Origin: Siphonodentalium dalli
Taxonomy: Eukaryota; Mollusca; Scaphopoda; Gadilida; Siphonodentaliidae
Reading direction: 5' to 3'
Assembly: GCA_032622095.1 (NCBI GenBank)
Contig: CP136062.1
Coordinates: 199,213,887-199,277,886 of the forward strand
DNA: 64,000 bases
The notes under the pieces are model-generated. The model was not told the origin of the DNA. It searched no databases and saw nothing but the letters and a program-made list of their open reading frames with translations. The translations under genes and the position numbers were made by a program. Below are positions 10,877 to 21,510 of this stretch, in pieces (within the stretch, counting starts at the first letter, position 1; each line of letters starts with the position of its first letter).

Positions 10877-11309
10877 CTAATGCTTTTCTCAACTACTGCC
10901 GACAATTGTATATATTGTCAATAACCACCTATTGCCGACCCTATGATATGAATGTGAACTATAATAGTATGTAATATGCATAGTCACGATGGAACTTATT
11001 TATTTTATTTCATTTATTGAAACACATTTGTAATATTGGCTGTGGCGGTTTGGACACCCCGCACAGTTAGTATACGTGCTCAAGATGTGTTGGCATTGCA
11101 CCCTAAATACTGCGAAAACTCTCTAATCATCGGAACTCGCGCCTTTAAACGCAACAGACAAGACATTGACATATTTCGATATACAATGTACGTTGTTACC
11201 ATTACACTGTTGATTTAATGTAACGACGGATGAATGTTGTGAGACACATAAATACGCTTGACTCTCCTAACATGATGGAAATGCGAGACCGTATTAATTG
11301 GAGCCATAT

Positions 11310-11425
11310 AAGATCGGTAACATTAACCGCAGCGAATTGCTTCAGCGGGAATGATGAGTATTTGACCGCCGCGAATGCAATAATGGTAATTCTTTCGGTA
11401 TTGATAATAACAAAACGAATTGAGC
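11310..11425 (-). pseudogene. Ig-like exon relic, paralogous to 17.5-17.64 kb
   Basis: The DNA is clearly related to 17,530-17,625 (for example GATCGGTAACATTAACCGCA against GATCGGTAACATAAACCACA). On the minus strand both copies can be read as a hydrophobic beta-strand segment: here ITIIAFAAVKYSS then LKQFAAVNVTDLI, at 17.5 kb FIVSFAGVTFSSS then LKQFAVVYVTDPI. No complete domain is present, and the assignment to an immunoglobulin fold rests on the neighbouring pieces. Confidence 0.4.
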
Positions 11426-11529
11426 CAGACAGACAGTTTTAATCCTAATACATAAGAACTAAGACTATGTCAGAAATCCTTACCAAATGTCCAATTTTGC
11501 AGTGGTATCTCAGCGGAGCGATGCGAGAT

Positions 11530-11705
11530 AACGCTTCATTGAGTATGCCTATTTGCACGAGGATATGTTGGTAAGGTAGTGTCGAGCGGTACCACCGTCT
11601 GTGAAAAGCAACGAACCGAATAATGTAGCAATAGGCGAGCTGTGGAGCAAAGAATACGACGTGACTCAGCAAATTGCAGCGCATGTACTCGAACAGAGTG
11701 AATAT
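11530..11705 (-). pseudogene. Ig-like exon relic (E and F strands)
   Basis: On the minus strand one frame reads SVRVHALQF then SRRILCSTARLLLH, the spacing of an immunoglobulin E strand followed by the cysteine-bearing F strand. The DNA is related to 17.17-17.30 kb and 21.38-21.50 kb, where the matching positions read TRCILC and TRCIFCSAGR. A longer frame over the same bases (11,852 to 11,445) reads through in another phase and is probably a shadow. No matching upstream half-domain is found nearby. Confidence 0.42.
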
Positions 11706-12090
11706 GAAAGCTAATATAGTGTATACAAGAAAACCGTGATCAGAAATGTTAACCAAGATGTCCACCAAGATCATATTATTACACATAAATAAAATTATAA
11801 CTACACCTTTTACAGCATTCGGGGTAGCACTACAGCTTTTAATGCGACCCAAAAAAACAATTATCTATTTATAAAACGCCCATAGGACCACAGATTTCTA
11901 TAATTTGTAGAACGGTATACACCGGTGGAGTTAATAAACAGCGTGCGATAAGCAAACCACTCGACATGCTTTAATTACGAGGATTAGCTAGCGCTATGGT
12001 GTAATCAACACGGTAGTGACAGTTTTATTTTATTTTCGCAAATTGTCATTTTCGCGGTCATTAAAAGTTTGAACAGGTCAAGTCAAAATC

Positions 12091-13113
12091 AAAATGGCTG
12101 CGGACACACGTACCACAGTAGCGATGTCATACTAGGTGTGACAATTTATTATGGTGGAGTTTGGTAACAATTGGTCCGTCATAATTCTGTGCCATAGCTA
12201 GCCATGTCGCCCGCTGATTTTCCGCACAATGAGTCGACTGGACCAATTAACCATTGCTTTTCACCAAGGTTGATATCTACTCATTACGTTTTGCTAAATT
12301 GTATTCACTACGATATATATAATTGCACGATAGATCGTCCAGAATTGTGTTTGATCGTGACCTGGTGACAATTCCTCATTGACTCACATATCATTATTGT
12401 GGTACGTTTTTTTATATGATCTCAATGCATGCATGTTTATCTACTTATATTAATTTCATTAGTAAGAACAATCATGGCTGTTGAGATGGGTTATTCATTA
12501 ATTTATCAAGTGGACTTGTGTGTTAGCATGCAAAATATAACACTGCGTGTTGAGTAAAGATCAACATCGACAAGACATTCAGGTAGATACATCCTTGAGA
12601 GATCGACCGTCGCTGGTAGAGCTTGGTAGACTCATTGTGCGAATTTGCAGAGGGCAACATGGCTTGCTATGGCATATTAATTATGACAACCAATTGTCAC
12701 CAAACTCCACCATTATAAATTGTCACACCTACTATGGCTGAAGGGGTCACTCTCACCAAAAAAAGTGCTGAAGGGTACACAGGGTTTGAAAATGTGCTGA
12801 AGGGTACCCAGGATTTGTGATCGGCACGAACACCATTACTTAAATTGTGTTTATGAAAGTCTGGCGCCCATTAGCAGTTTGTTTTCAGTACATTTTAATA
12901 TTCATTGTAACGTTAACAATTATTCTCTAACAGAAATCATGGCAGATATGAAAACTGAATGCCTTTAGAATGACATTTCAAACCATGTGTACCCTTCAGC
13001 ACATTTTGAAAATCCTGTGTACCCTTCAGCACTTTTTTTGGTGAGAGTGACCCGTTCAGCCCTACTATGCCATCGCTATGATCGCTACTGTGTTACGTGT
13101 GTCCGCAGCCAAT
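12091..13113. mobile_element. outer MITE with long inverted ends, split by an inner element
   Basis: The left arm (12,091-12,190) holds GGCTGCGGACACACGT, GATGTCATACTAGGTGTGAC and ATTATGGTGGAGTTTGG. The complementary right arm lies at about 12,650-12,735 and resumes at 13,062-13,113, interrupted by the element at 12,736-13,061. Removing the inner element restores a continuous inverted repeat. It has no coding capacity. Confidence 0.75.
12736..13061. mobile_element. inner MITE with 7-bp target duplication CTACTAT
   Basis: The ends are inverted copies: GGCTGAAGGGGTCACTCTCA at the left and the complement of GGCTGAACGGGTCACTCTCA at the right, each followed inward by AAAAAAAGTGCTGAAGGGTA. CTACTAT flanks both sides (12,729-12,735 and 13,062-13,068), a target-site duplication. 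It is inserted into the right arm of an older MITE. Confidence 0.8.
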
Positions 13114-14127
13114 ACAATTATCAGTAATTTTCGGCATTTTGTGGCGATTCTCAGTTGTACACCGTGATTCTTTATTAGCTATGGTAATAGCGCCCGCTCT
13201 CCCGCGGCGAAGCCGCGGAAGCGAAGCGACCTAGGGTATACGTATGCGGATATGAGATATACTAATCGACTTTTTCAGTCCATTTTAAAAATAGATTAAA
13301 ATTACCTGAAATAGAATAATTTATTCATAACTCAAAGGTCAGCCGAGTTCAAAAAACTATTGTTGGCGACGGCCCCCATTTTGTATTGATTAATACCACC
13401 TCGAAATTTATGTAATTGGGCAAAATGCTCCAGGGCAAGAATAAAAAAACTTTGTTCCGGTAAATGTTAGCTATATCATCATACGTATAGAACATTATGC
13501 TCCTAAAGCCAAAGATAATAGGTTTTTTTAATGTAAATTAAACCAGAGCCCTAGTTAACAAAAACTGAAATTGCATGAAAAAGTTTTGTTTACATATTTT
13601 ATAAAATTATTAAAAATATTTGCCCCGAAATAGGATTCTTGGGGCCTTACTGGGCGTTTAGATTTGATCTTGATCGGTATTTCCGCCTAAAAGATTGAAG
13701 ATATATTCTCAAAGTTCAAGGCTGACAAACGGAAACTATAAGTTCCGATTGAAAGATCGCAGAGTCATTTTAAGATTGCTTCTTGGTAAACCAGTAAAGG
13801 CGTCATGACATTGACGTACATCATGACGTCACAACTTACATCGGCGCGCAAAATTCCAGACAGGACTGCGTCGATGGCCAGACAGCGGAGACTCGTATTA
13901 CGCGGGCAGGCTAAACATCCACATTTACGTTATATGTGATTATTTACATATACATGTATATGATTTTCTTGTGTCCCGTTACGGTTTATCATCAAATCCT
14001 TATGAAGATAAAAATTCATCCGATAATCCCATGAACAGTAACAAGCGGTTGCAAATTACGTTTACGTACGATCATATTATTAATCAGATCAAAGCAAGTT
14101 CATCGTGGATCACTGTGAAAAAAAATT
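13114..14127. other. no gene recognised
   Basis: AT-rich sequence. A short GC-rich palindrome (CCGCGGCGAAGCCGCGG, about 13,201-13,217) stands out from it and is followed by AAGCGAAGCGACC. No exon or RNA gene is supported. Confidence 0.4.
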
Positions 14128-14612
14128 ACCATGAATCCTGGTGATCTACACATGAATCCTGGTGATCCACACATGAATCCTGGCGATCCACACATGAATC
14201 CTGGCGATCCACACATGAATCCTGGCGATCCACACATGAATCCTGGCGATCCACACATGAATCCCGGCGATCCACACATGAATCCCGGCGATCTACACAT
14301 GAATCCCGGCGATCTACACATGAATCCCGGCGATCCACACATGAATCCCGGCGATCCACACATGAATCCCGGCGATCCACACATGAATCCTGGCGATCCA
14401 CACATGAATCCTGGCGATCCACACATGAATCCTGGCGATCCACACATGAATCCTGGTGATCTACACATGAATCCTGGTGATCCACACATGAATCCTGGCG
14501 ATCCACACATGAATCCTGGTGATCCACACATGAATCCTGCCGATCCACACATGAATCCTGATGATCCACACATGAATCCTGGCGATCCACACATGAATCC
14601 TGGTGATTTACA
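14128..14612. repeat. 21-bp minisatellite, about 23 copies
   Basis: The unit is CACATGAATCCTGGCGATCC plus one base. Variants differ at TGG/CGG, GGC/GGT and CCA/CTA and fall in blocks: CCCGG units occupy the centre, TCCTGG units the flanks. Because the unit is a multiple of three, any frame open in one unit stays open throughout, giving long frames on both strands (repeating MNPGDPH on plus; DSCVDRQ and GSPGFMC on minus). No splice sites or flanking coding sequence support translation. Confidence 0.92.
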
Positions 14613-15089
14613 ATGGGCTTATTAAGCAGGCAATTCTTCAAGGATTGGCCATTTATAAATGAACAATCGGAACCCCAAAAGGCCATTAATATATGGTAAA
14701 TCGCAACCACGCGTGGTCGATTGTCCATTTAGAAAGAACCATTAACGCTAATCATTTAATTTAATTTGTACTTACTAAATAACAGAGATATTTGAAGAAG
14801 TGTTTTTGACGAAATAACGGAGATATTTGAAGACGTGTTTTTAAAGAGCGTGTTTTTAAAGAGCGTAATGTTCACAGTGTTGAGTATTTTGCTTGTCGCA
14901 CACTCTTTACATATATACTGTATGTGCTGTGAAGAATTACAGCTGATGTTAGCAATATCTTCCTGCCAAATTATGTTTAGGTATGTATACGACTGGCTAT
15001 TGCAAAAGGATCGAAATAGTCATCTTGATCACATGTATAATCGGCTTGCAACAATCAACGCAACAACTATTTTAAAATGCACGTGTTAT

Positions 15090-15264
15090 TAACCCTTTCA
15101 TGACGGGTGCTGTGCTGGTGCAACATTACACATTCTTTGCTAGTGCACTCACTGGCTTATATACAAGGTCCAGGTAATTATTGTTAGGCTTCATATGGGA
15201 GACTCGCATATATAATATAATGCATTGGCACAAGGTTTTCGCAAAATGTCATGGAAGGGTTAAA
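15090..15264. mobile_element. TTAA element, family ii, shortened copy
   Basis: It starts TTAACCCTTTCATGACGGG and ends CATGGAAGGGTTAA, i.e. inverted ends with TTAA at each side. It holds only half of the palindromic core (ACTCGCATATATAATATAATG then CATTGGCACA) and the end phrase TTTTCGCAAAATG also seen at 54,755. This is an internally deleted relative of the elements at 54.4 and 55.1 kb. Confidence 0.75.
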
Positions 15265-15419
15265 TAATTTATGCAGATAGTGGTCTTTCGTCGAATCGTT
15301 CGTGTTACACAAAGACCTATAACATGACAATTTAAAACAATAATGGTACTTTTCTTTAAAAGCCCAACTAACATCGTAGAAAATCTGCAGGACACACAGC
15401 CACCATAGCAAATCACCGA

Positions 15420-15800
15420 CCATGCATATAGTAAGATGACTTAACCTGACCAGTGGTGTGGATATGTGGTCGCCGAGAACGTATAGGATAATGGCTTTAA
15501 ACTGTACACACAAAGGTCGCTGGCCGAGATCGATCCAGTCGCTGAAATAATGTACAGTTTCAAGCTATTATCTGACTTAAAACATGGCTTGGTCCAAACC
15601 GTCCCCTCTGATCAGAATGTATTGAACCGAAATTGGGTCAAGACATCTGAGTTGTTCCATGCGGTCGGCCTTGTACACCCGTTCATTGGCTGTACGGATG
15701 GCGTGACATCTTAACCCATTGTCAACTTAATGGACTGGTAGGACCACATTGCTTTTTCAACCGTTGGCTGAACACGATGTACCTACAATGAGCTCCTTCT
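15420..15800 (-). pseudogene. Ig-like exon relic with in-frame stops
   Basis: The minus strand from about 15,798 reads KELIVGTSCSANG, stop, KSNVVLPVH, stop, then NGLRCHAIRTANERVYKADR: an immunoglobulin B strand with its cysteine, then an F strand GLRC and a G strand. Around 15,530-15,420 another segment reads DLGQRPLCVQFKAIILYVLG, which lines up with the first half of the open Ig-like frame at 25.66 kb (VGSDCEILTHVLGD). Two stops inside the first segment make it a decayed copy. The family call comes from spacing of Cys and hydrophobic residues only. Confidence 0.45.
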
Positions 15801-15836
15801 ACAATAGAGTTAATCTATATTATAGGAGTTTTCTTT

Positions 15837-16040
15837 TGGGCAAATTGTAAGATAAATTGGTTATCACCACCCTGTGTGTTTCCGAGATCCGTATTCAAGT
15901 AGAGCTGCTTTCTCTGGGCAGTCTATCGGTGAGTCCACAGGACGAGTCGATAGACAGCCCAGGGAATGCAGCAAGACTTGAATACGGATTTCGGAATCAC
16001 ACAGGGTGGTGATAACCAATTTATCTTACAATTTGCCCCA
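15837..16040. repeat. foldback (hairpin) element, arms about 90 bp
   Basis: GGGCAAATTGTAAGATAAAT at the left is answered by its complement at the right end, and pairing continues through CACCACCCTGTGTG, CCGTATTCAAGT and CAGTCTATCG to a small loop. The loop itself contains GTCC-ACA-GGAC. Mismatches are few, so the transcript would form a long hairpin. Confidence 0.85.
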
Positions 16041-17170
16041 TGAAAAATGCAATAAAACTCAATTTAAAACAGGAACTATTTTATTACGCGCAGCACAAAA
16101 CGTACACAATTCTCAGCACGACGTCGTGAGAAGTCAAATTTAGAGAAATTCACATGACTATTCAATTTCGCTTTGACTGGAATCCGATTCAATGATGAGG
16201 CGACGAATTTCCGTTTCACTTTTAACAGGATAATTGTAATATTTGATGGTGCAATTTCCTTGGATGGTAATTGGTTTGCGAGAGTCTATTCATTGTTTTA
16301 ATGAATTTCGCACTTTCCGTCACTCCAACAAACGAATTCTGCCTGCACTCTCAGTGTCACGTGTATCAACAATTCTAGTTGGAATGGAATTCGAATTTTC
16401 AACATTGGAGTCAGAAGTTAATGTTCGTTTTGGTGCTATGCAGAGAATATCCGACATTTTCCGTTGCATTTCCACTGACGCAACAGAATAATTATTTACA
16501 CTGGCAATATTTCTGTGACGTGAAAGCTATGAAATGGTGTTAGGAGTAATGTCATTATGAAGCAGTCGAGTGCATGTTGTTTTCCGGACGCAGTTATTGG
16601 TCACTTTTTGAGCTGTTGTCTTGGTCAATTCTGCCTAACAACATCATGCAAATCATCATCTCTAAACAACTGTATAAGGTCATCATATGATACCTCATTC
16701 AGATTAACTGCGTCGAATTCCATATTGTTTTAAATTTACGTACTTTCGCGACAATCGATTTATTTACGCTGTGTGCTCTGCAGAAATTGCAAATGCAGAC
16801 GACGTTTTAAAAGCATCTAAATCACCCATTGAAATTAATTTAGATGAAATGCAATAAATACGGACTTTTCGTAAGTATTCTGTCTTAAATATCCTTAACA
16901 TAATATAAAATTTATTTGATTTTCCATTTTGTATTTTATCGAATAAAGATTCACAGTGAAATAACTGTCCATTAAATTGTATATTCAGCGTCCGTTAATA
17001 ACATGTTGGATCGTTGTTTGTAATAATAATGTGCGATCTCTGCAATAACCATCCATTATTCTATAAAATGCACGCGGCAAGCAATGGAGTGCAGACAAGA
17101 CGCTGACCACGATTACCATATGTATTCTCTGTGTGATACATGTATAATATGTTTATTTGCGCGTATTAAA
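16041..17170. other. no gene recognised
   Basis: AT-rich. The plus frame at 16,243-16,491 has no family signature, although a short phrase (TTTCCGT with CATTTTCCGTTGCATTTCC) recurs inside it. Nothing else can be supported. Confidence 0.35.
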
Positions 17171-17305
17171 ATTAATGTCTCTTGTTGAATACGGGTTTCT
17201 GGTCCAAAACTACACACATCTGAAAACTTGTATTAACCTGCACGACCCCTCCAGCTACAGTAATCCTGGCAAAGAATACAACGCGTCTCCGGAAACATTG
17301 TAGGA
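17170..17305 (-). pseudogene. Ig-like exon relic (F strand, frameshifted)
   Basis: Related at DNA level to 11.6-11.7 kb and 21.38-21.50 kb (CAACGCGTCTCCG, GATATGTAATAGATCAGAGC). In minus-strand phase it reads SDLLHILQ and, one base out of frame, TRCILC, so at least one indel has occurred relative to the 11.6 kb copy. Confidence 0.4.
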
Positions 17306-17499
17306 TATGTAATAGATCAGAGCGAACACGAACGCATATATATCTGTTGTGGATATTTACACCTGATGGTGGCAACATCTTCCTGACAATGAGTATTTTA
17401 GTGTGGTTTTAATGTGAAAATGACCTACACTAAGGATAAGAAACCCCACACATAGAAAGAAGATTTGCAAATAATATTTGAATATAGGTAATCATCGGG

Positions 17500-17745
17500 G
17501 CTCGTAACATTACCGCTGCAACAGATGGGATCGGTAACATAAACCACAGCGAATTGTTTCAGCAGGGACGATGAAAATGTGACCCCCGCGAACGAGACAA
17601 TAAACAGCGGCGTCAAGGGAATCGCAAATTGCATTCCGAACATTCTGCAGGGCATTCGGTCGGAAACACCCAATCTACAATTAATAATAGCGACTCATTT
17701 ATCGACGAGTAGTTATAGCCACGGGCTCCGGAACACGACCGGATT
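17500..17745 (-). pseudogene. Ig-like exon relic, paralogous to 20.03 and 11.3 kb
   Basis: The minus strand reads YSSINESLLLIVDWV, then after a frame change MPCRMFG and LTPLFIVSFAGVTFSSS, ending LKQFAVVYVTDPICC beside a possible donor. The start of this segment matches 20,095-20,030 (ATAAATGAGTCG against ATAAATGCATCC, and GGAGCCCGTGGCTA against GGAGCCCTTGGCTA), and the end matches 11.3-11.42 kb. The frame change makes an intact exon unlikely. Confidence 0.42.
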
Positions 17746-18469
17746 CTGGTTATACGCTCATCACGATGACCGAATTTGTGTGATATACATATCCTGAAAA
17801 ATTGGAGATGAATTTCACTATTTTCTTGGCTGTAAAATGACGATGGAACTGCCACAGATTCTGTCGGAAAAGCATTGTTTGTACCATGATCCGGTTTCGA
17901 CGAGTATATAGTCTATGATTTCTGGTTCTAAATTAAGTTAGACTCGTTTCTGAGGCTTGATTTTGTATTGCGAAATATATTTCTCTCCACAAATCAGTTT
18001 TAATTTTAGTGTATAAACATACTTATTTCTCTAAATCATGCACAAGAATTAACAAATTGTATAATATAATAAACAGACAATCACATTAGAGAATGGGATT
18101 TGGCAGAAAGCATGACGCTTATATCCCCATCTTTGGCATTTACGGTGTTGTCTTTATTGATTATTCGTAATGTTCTTTTTCCAGTTATATTTTGATTTAA
18201 TTTTTCTATCTTAATATCGTTGTCAGCCATCTGAGGCACATACTATCAGACAGTAACATATAATAATAAGTCACTGTTTGGTAGCCTATGCATCAGATGA
18301 ATTGAGGTGTTAGATGTATGTGACCTGGCCCTCAACCACACCCTTTCAGTTCCCTAATCGAATATCGAAGTTCAAATATCGAAATCAAAACGACAAGGGC
18401 GATGTATCCTTGTATACTTTTTCCGATTTCCCAGGGTAATCACGCGAGAGTGATTTAAGACACTTCAAG

Positions 18470-18865
18470 TTATTTAAAATAAATGGGGATTTCAGGATTA
18501 AGGTTTTTGTTTAATTTTATCGCATATGGTACACCATTTGAGCATATACTCGATGAAAGGTTTGATATAGTTTTCTCAAAATAAAGTCGTTTCATATGTA
18601 ATGATTTCTGTTGAGAGTAGTTTGGAGGAGTAAGGTGGTTGTCCGATATGAGAAAAGGGAAGTTAGAAGTGAAAGTGATATGATTTATGATTTCTAGTTT
18701 GCCGTAAATGGGATTTTGAGTCACGGTGGGTACTCTGCTGTTGTGTGAGGTTTTACACTGGTTGGGAATCTGGCCTTGTTTTTGATCCACCGACACATAA
18801 GAAATCGCGGTGGTTTCACAACTTTGTCCTATTTGTAGCCCACCATCATTTCTTATTACTGACAA
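18470..18865 (-). CDS. unassigned minus-strand open frame, tail-like
   Basis: A 131-codon frame, among the longest non-repeat frames here. It is polar and low in hydrophobic stretches, with a TQNPIYGKLE segment containing NPxY, a motif common in cytoplasmic tails of receptors. A possible acceptor (GATTGTCAG) lies just upstream on the minus strand. No homologue is recognised and it may be chance; if real it could be the tail exon of the Ig-like receptor whose fragments surround it. Confidence 0.22.
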   Translation of the reverse strand: MSVIRNDGGLQIGQSCETTAISYVSVDQKQGQIPNQCKTSHNSRVPTVTQNPIYGKLEIINHITFTSNFPFLISDNHLTPPNYSQQKSLHMKRLYFEKTISNLSSSICSNGVPYAIKLNKNLNPEIPIYFK

Positions 18866-18869
18866 TCAT

Positions 18870-20029
18870 TGATTCGTTCGATATCCATGAGAGTGTGTCT
18901 CGGTGAATAATTGATTGGTGATATAATTTACCGTTAGGTTCGAATGATAACTGTTTGGGCAGCTGTGAACAGTCGACACTGGTCCCGAACAAATCGTCGA
19001 CAAACAAACGATAATTATTTCGTTAACGAGAGTCACTGTATTTGATAGAATGATGTTTTGTGGTGGTTATTGTGATACAAAATTCATTAGAATACCTGTT
19101 TTGTTTCGGCAAGTGTTCCTCTGGGACTTTGAGTAATATTCTGTGTTTTCTCATACTAACAACCTAAATGTTCACCTATATGAATTTATGACCTCCGGTC
19201 ATTTTCCAGACAATTTAACGTGGATCACTCTTGTGAAATCTAAGATCGCCGAGGAATACAAACGAAAGTGTGCGCATATATAAAGTTTCTATGGATCCAT
19301 TGCATGGCGACCCTCTATCGACATGGGGAATATGGGTGTTACTGACTGAGAAAATACCCGCACTATATGCGACTGAAATAAGACACTTGGCTCTCAATTC
19401 TACGATAACAAAATACACCATGCCTTATGTTTGTACTGCGGTGAACTAATTACCAGAGATTCCCTCCTTGCGATCACGCGGAATGGTATTGAAACTTTCA
19501 GTATAGATACGCTACACTACGGGAAACTGACAGCAACTGCTCTTGGAAATGTCAAACTAATCAACACTGGACTCTCAGACGAAATCTTCGGCTGTTTTAT
19601 TATAGACTCGGCCAATTTCGCGTGAAACCGGACACAGTATCGGAGCCGCAACTTCTATTCTGCATATAACTGGTTACTGTACCTCATTTTAATTGAAAAT
19701 AACTCAATCCGCATGTGTGTGTGAGCTCTTGTGTGAAATAACCGAACGTTCATGCTATAGTCTTTCCATAGATTATTTCATTTTCAATATATATTTATCT
19801 CCATTTCTTATTATTGTATTGACTACATCTGTACACACACTGTCCATATGATATATAATTACACATTGAAATATAGACTCCCAAAGGGAGGTTAGAATAT
19901 ATAGCAGAGAGTTTCATATCACAAAACAATATCGGTTTGCCCCACCAACATCACAGCCAAACAACAGTACAGCCAACATCACATTAGTATGACAGTATGA
20001 CAGTCACCAACGAGATCGTAAACAACAGG
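18870..20029. other. no gene recognised
   Basis: Contains GAGAGTCACTGTATTTGATA near 19,028, a fragment shared with the dispersed repeat at 38.8-39.1 and 48.8-49.1 kb. The frames at 19,215-19,421 (minus) and 19,431-19,625 (plus) show no family signature. Confidence 0.35.
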
Positions 20030-20097
20030 GATGCATTTATCGACGAGTATTTAGCCAAGGGCTCCGGTCCCGGACGGGCGCTGGTAAGTAGCTGATC
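20030..20097 (-). pseudogene. Ig-like exon relic, second copy of the 17.7-kb segment
   Basis: The minus strand reads PEPLAKYSSINASLLFTISL, parallel to YNYSSINESLLLIVDW at 17.7 kb, followed by a stop after about ten more codons. Read on the plus strand, the same bases look like a small first exon with a GTAAGT donor, but homology to the minus-strand copy argues against that reading. Confidence 0.38.
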
Positions 20098-20363
20098 ACA
20101 TGCAATGACCACATTTATTCTCTAAGATACTGGACAAATTGGAGGGTTCATCATATTTACTATATATAGCATTTTCTTTCCCTGTTCAATGTCCTTTCCC
20201 TCAGAGATAATGCGCCAATCTTCAATCATAAGTTTTATATATTGTCTATTCTAGTTTCCCTACTGAAATTCTAAAATCGTGAAGCTATTACTTGTTTCCT
20301 TGGAACCTACATGTATATAATCGCTGCGAACCATGTAATAAACAACACCGCCTCGTGTTACTG

Positions 20364-21253
20364 TGGTGGAGTGGGACATTTGTTCTTCCAAGGCTCATAA
20401 CTCAATTTGTGCTACATATCCAACTGTTGCTTTGTGTACGATTTATACATAATTGACTACCGCAACTAAAAGGACTGTGTATATCATTGCCAACTTGATA
20501 TATTTCCCATGCTGGCAACTTAAAAAGGTACCCAATGGCCCAACACTTCCTCTAGTCATGGGGTACAGTGGGTCACACACTGGAATTCAATAACAACTAC
20601 CCCATAACAACAACCGAAACAGTTATTCATTCAAAGAGGGAAATTCGTTCTGTGGTAACACAAGTTTATATAGTTGAAACATAAGGCTTTATTGATACTT
20701 CCACTCAATCGGGGAGGAGTGGGACACAGTTTCGATCCACATGAGCCGATAGGGCCCAATTGTAATCCTACAAAATATTTTTTAAAACGTTCTGTTTGTG
20801 TGTCTACATGTAGAATATAAAAGCAACCAGGAATGGTATTTTCCACATATCTGCTCAACTCTACATTATTGTAACTAACCGTCCCAATGTACACCAAGCC
20901 ACATGTCCCACTCTACCCCGACATGGTCATGTATCGGTTGAGTCAATATTCTTGCAACATGCCTGTGCTAAGGTAATGAAACAGACATGCAATTTGAAGC
21001 CCAAACACAGTTGTTTCAGAGCTCAGAATAGTAAGAAAATATATCTCATATGTACTTTGAAAATTTAAAAATGTTGTGTTCAGAAAACAATTGATCAGAT
21101 TCCACAAAAACCCTTTTTTATTCAAATAAAAATTGAATATGCTTGCTACACGTTTGATTCATGTCATATGTGCTGGGGACATCCTATGATCATCAAATGA
21201 ATGTAGGGAGTTATCTCCACTGTCCCACAGTACCCACTGTCCCACTCCACCCC
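20364..21253. mobile_element. element with GGTGGAGTGGGACA ends
   Basis: GTGGTGGAGTGGGACATT stands at the left and the complement of GGGGTGGAGTGGGACAGT at the right. Further copies of the same motif occur inside: plus orientation near 20,714, minus orientation near 20,905 and 21,218. Repeated subterminal motifs in opposite orientation at the two ends are typical of non-autonomous DNA transposons. The target duplication is not clear. Confidence 0.5.
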
Positions 21254-21369
21254 AATGGCCTATAGTCACGAGGTCAAGAAGCTGGGTCCTGACACTGAGT
21301 GTGATGACTACATTTTACCGCTATGAGTTTCTTGACAAGTTGGAGACGAGTGTCGCTAATTTATTGTTT

Positions 21370-21510
21370 GTGAATGACGTTGGGACAGCCCGCGGTGTCC
21401 ACTGGTAAAGTAATCGGCGACCTGCCGAGCAAAAAATGCAACGCGTCTCCGACGGTCTCCGTAAACGCTAACTGTAGAATATGTAATCGAACAGAGAAAA
21501 CAAGAAATCT
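21370..21510 (-). pseudogene. Ig-like exon relic (F strand)
   Basis: Third copy of the segment at 11.6 and 17.2 kb. The minus strand reads SVRLHILQL and, after an insertion of about 14 bp that shifts frame, ETRCIFCSAGRRLLYQW. A stop lies in the first frame. Confidence 0.4.

Noticed and set aside
13195-13235. GC-rich hairpin resembling a bacterial terminator
   Set aside because: It lacks a following T run and sits in animal DNA without a gene upstream; probably part of a dispersed repeat.
14100-14728. Long frames on both strands over the 21-bp repeat (up to 200 codons)
   Set aside because: A repeat unit divisible by three keeps any open frame open; no splice sites, flanking coding sequence or domain support translation.
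15925-15960. Hammerhead ribozyme-like core (GTGAGTCC-ACA-GGACGAG) in the foldback loop
   Set aside because: The conserved CUGAUGA and GAAA residues are not present (CGGUGA and GAGU instead), so catalysis is not expected.
19999-20092. Plus-strand first exon starting MTVTNEIVNN with a GTAAGT donor
   Set aside because: The same bases are homologous to the minus-strand Ig-like segment at 17.7 kb, where the plus-strand reading has a stop; the minus reading explains both copies better.
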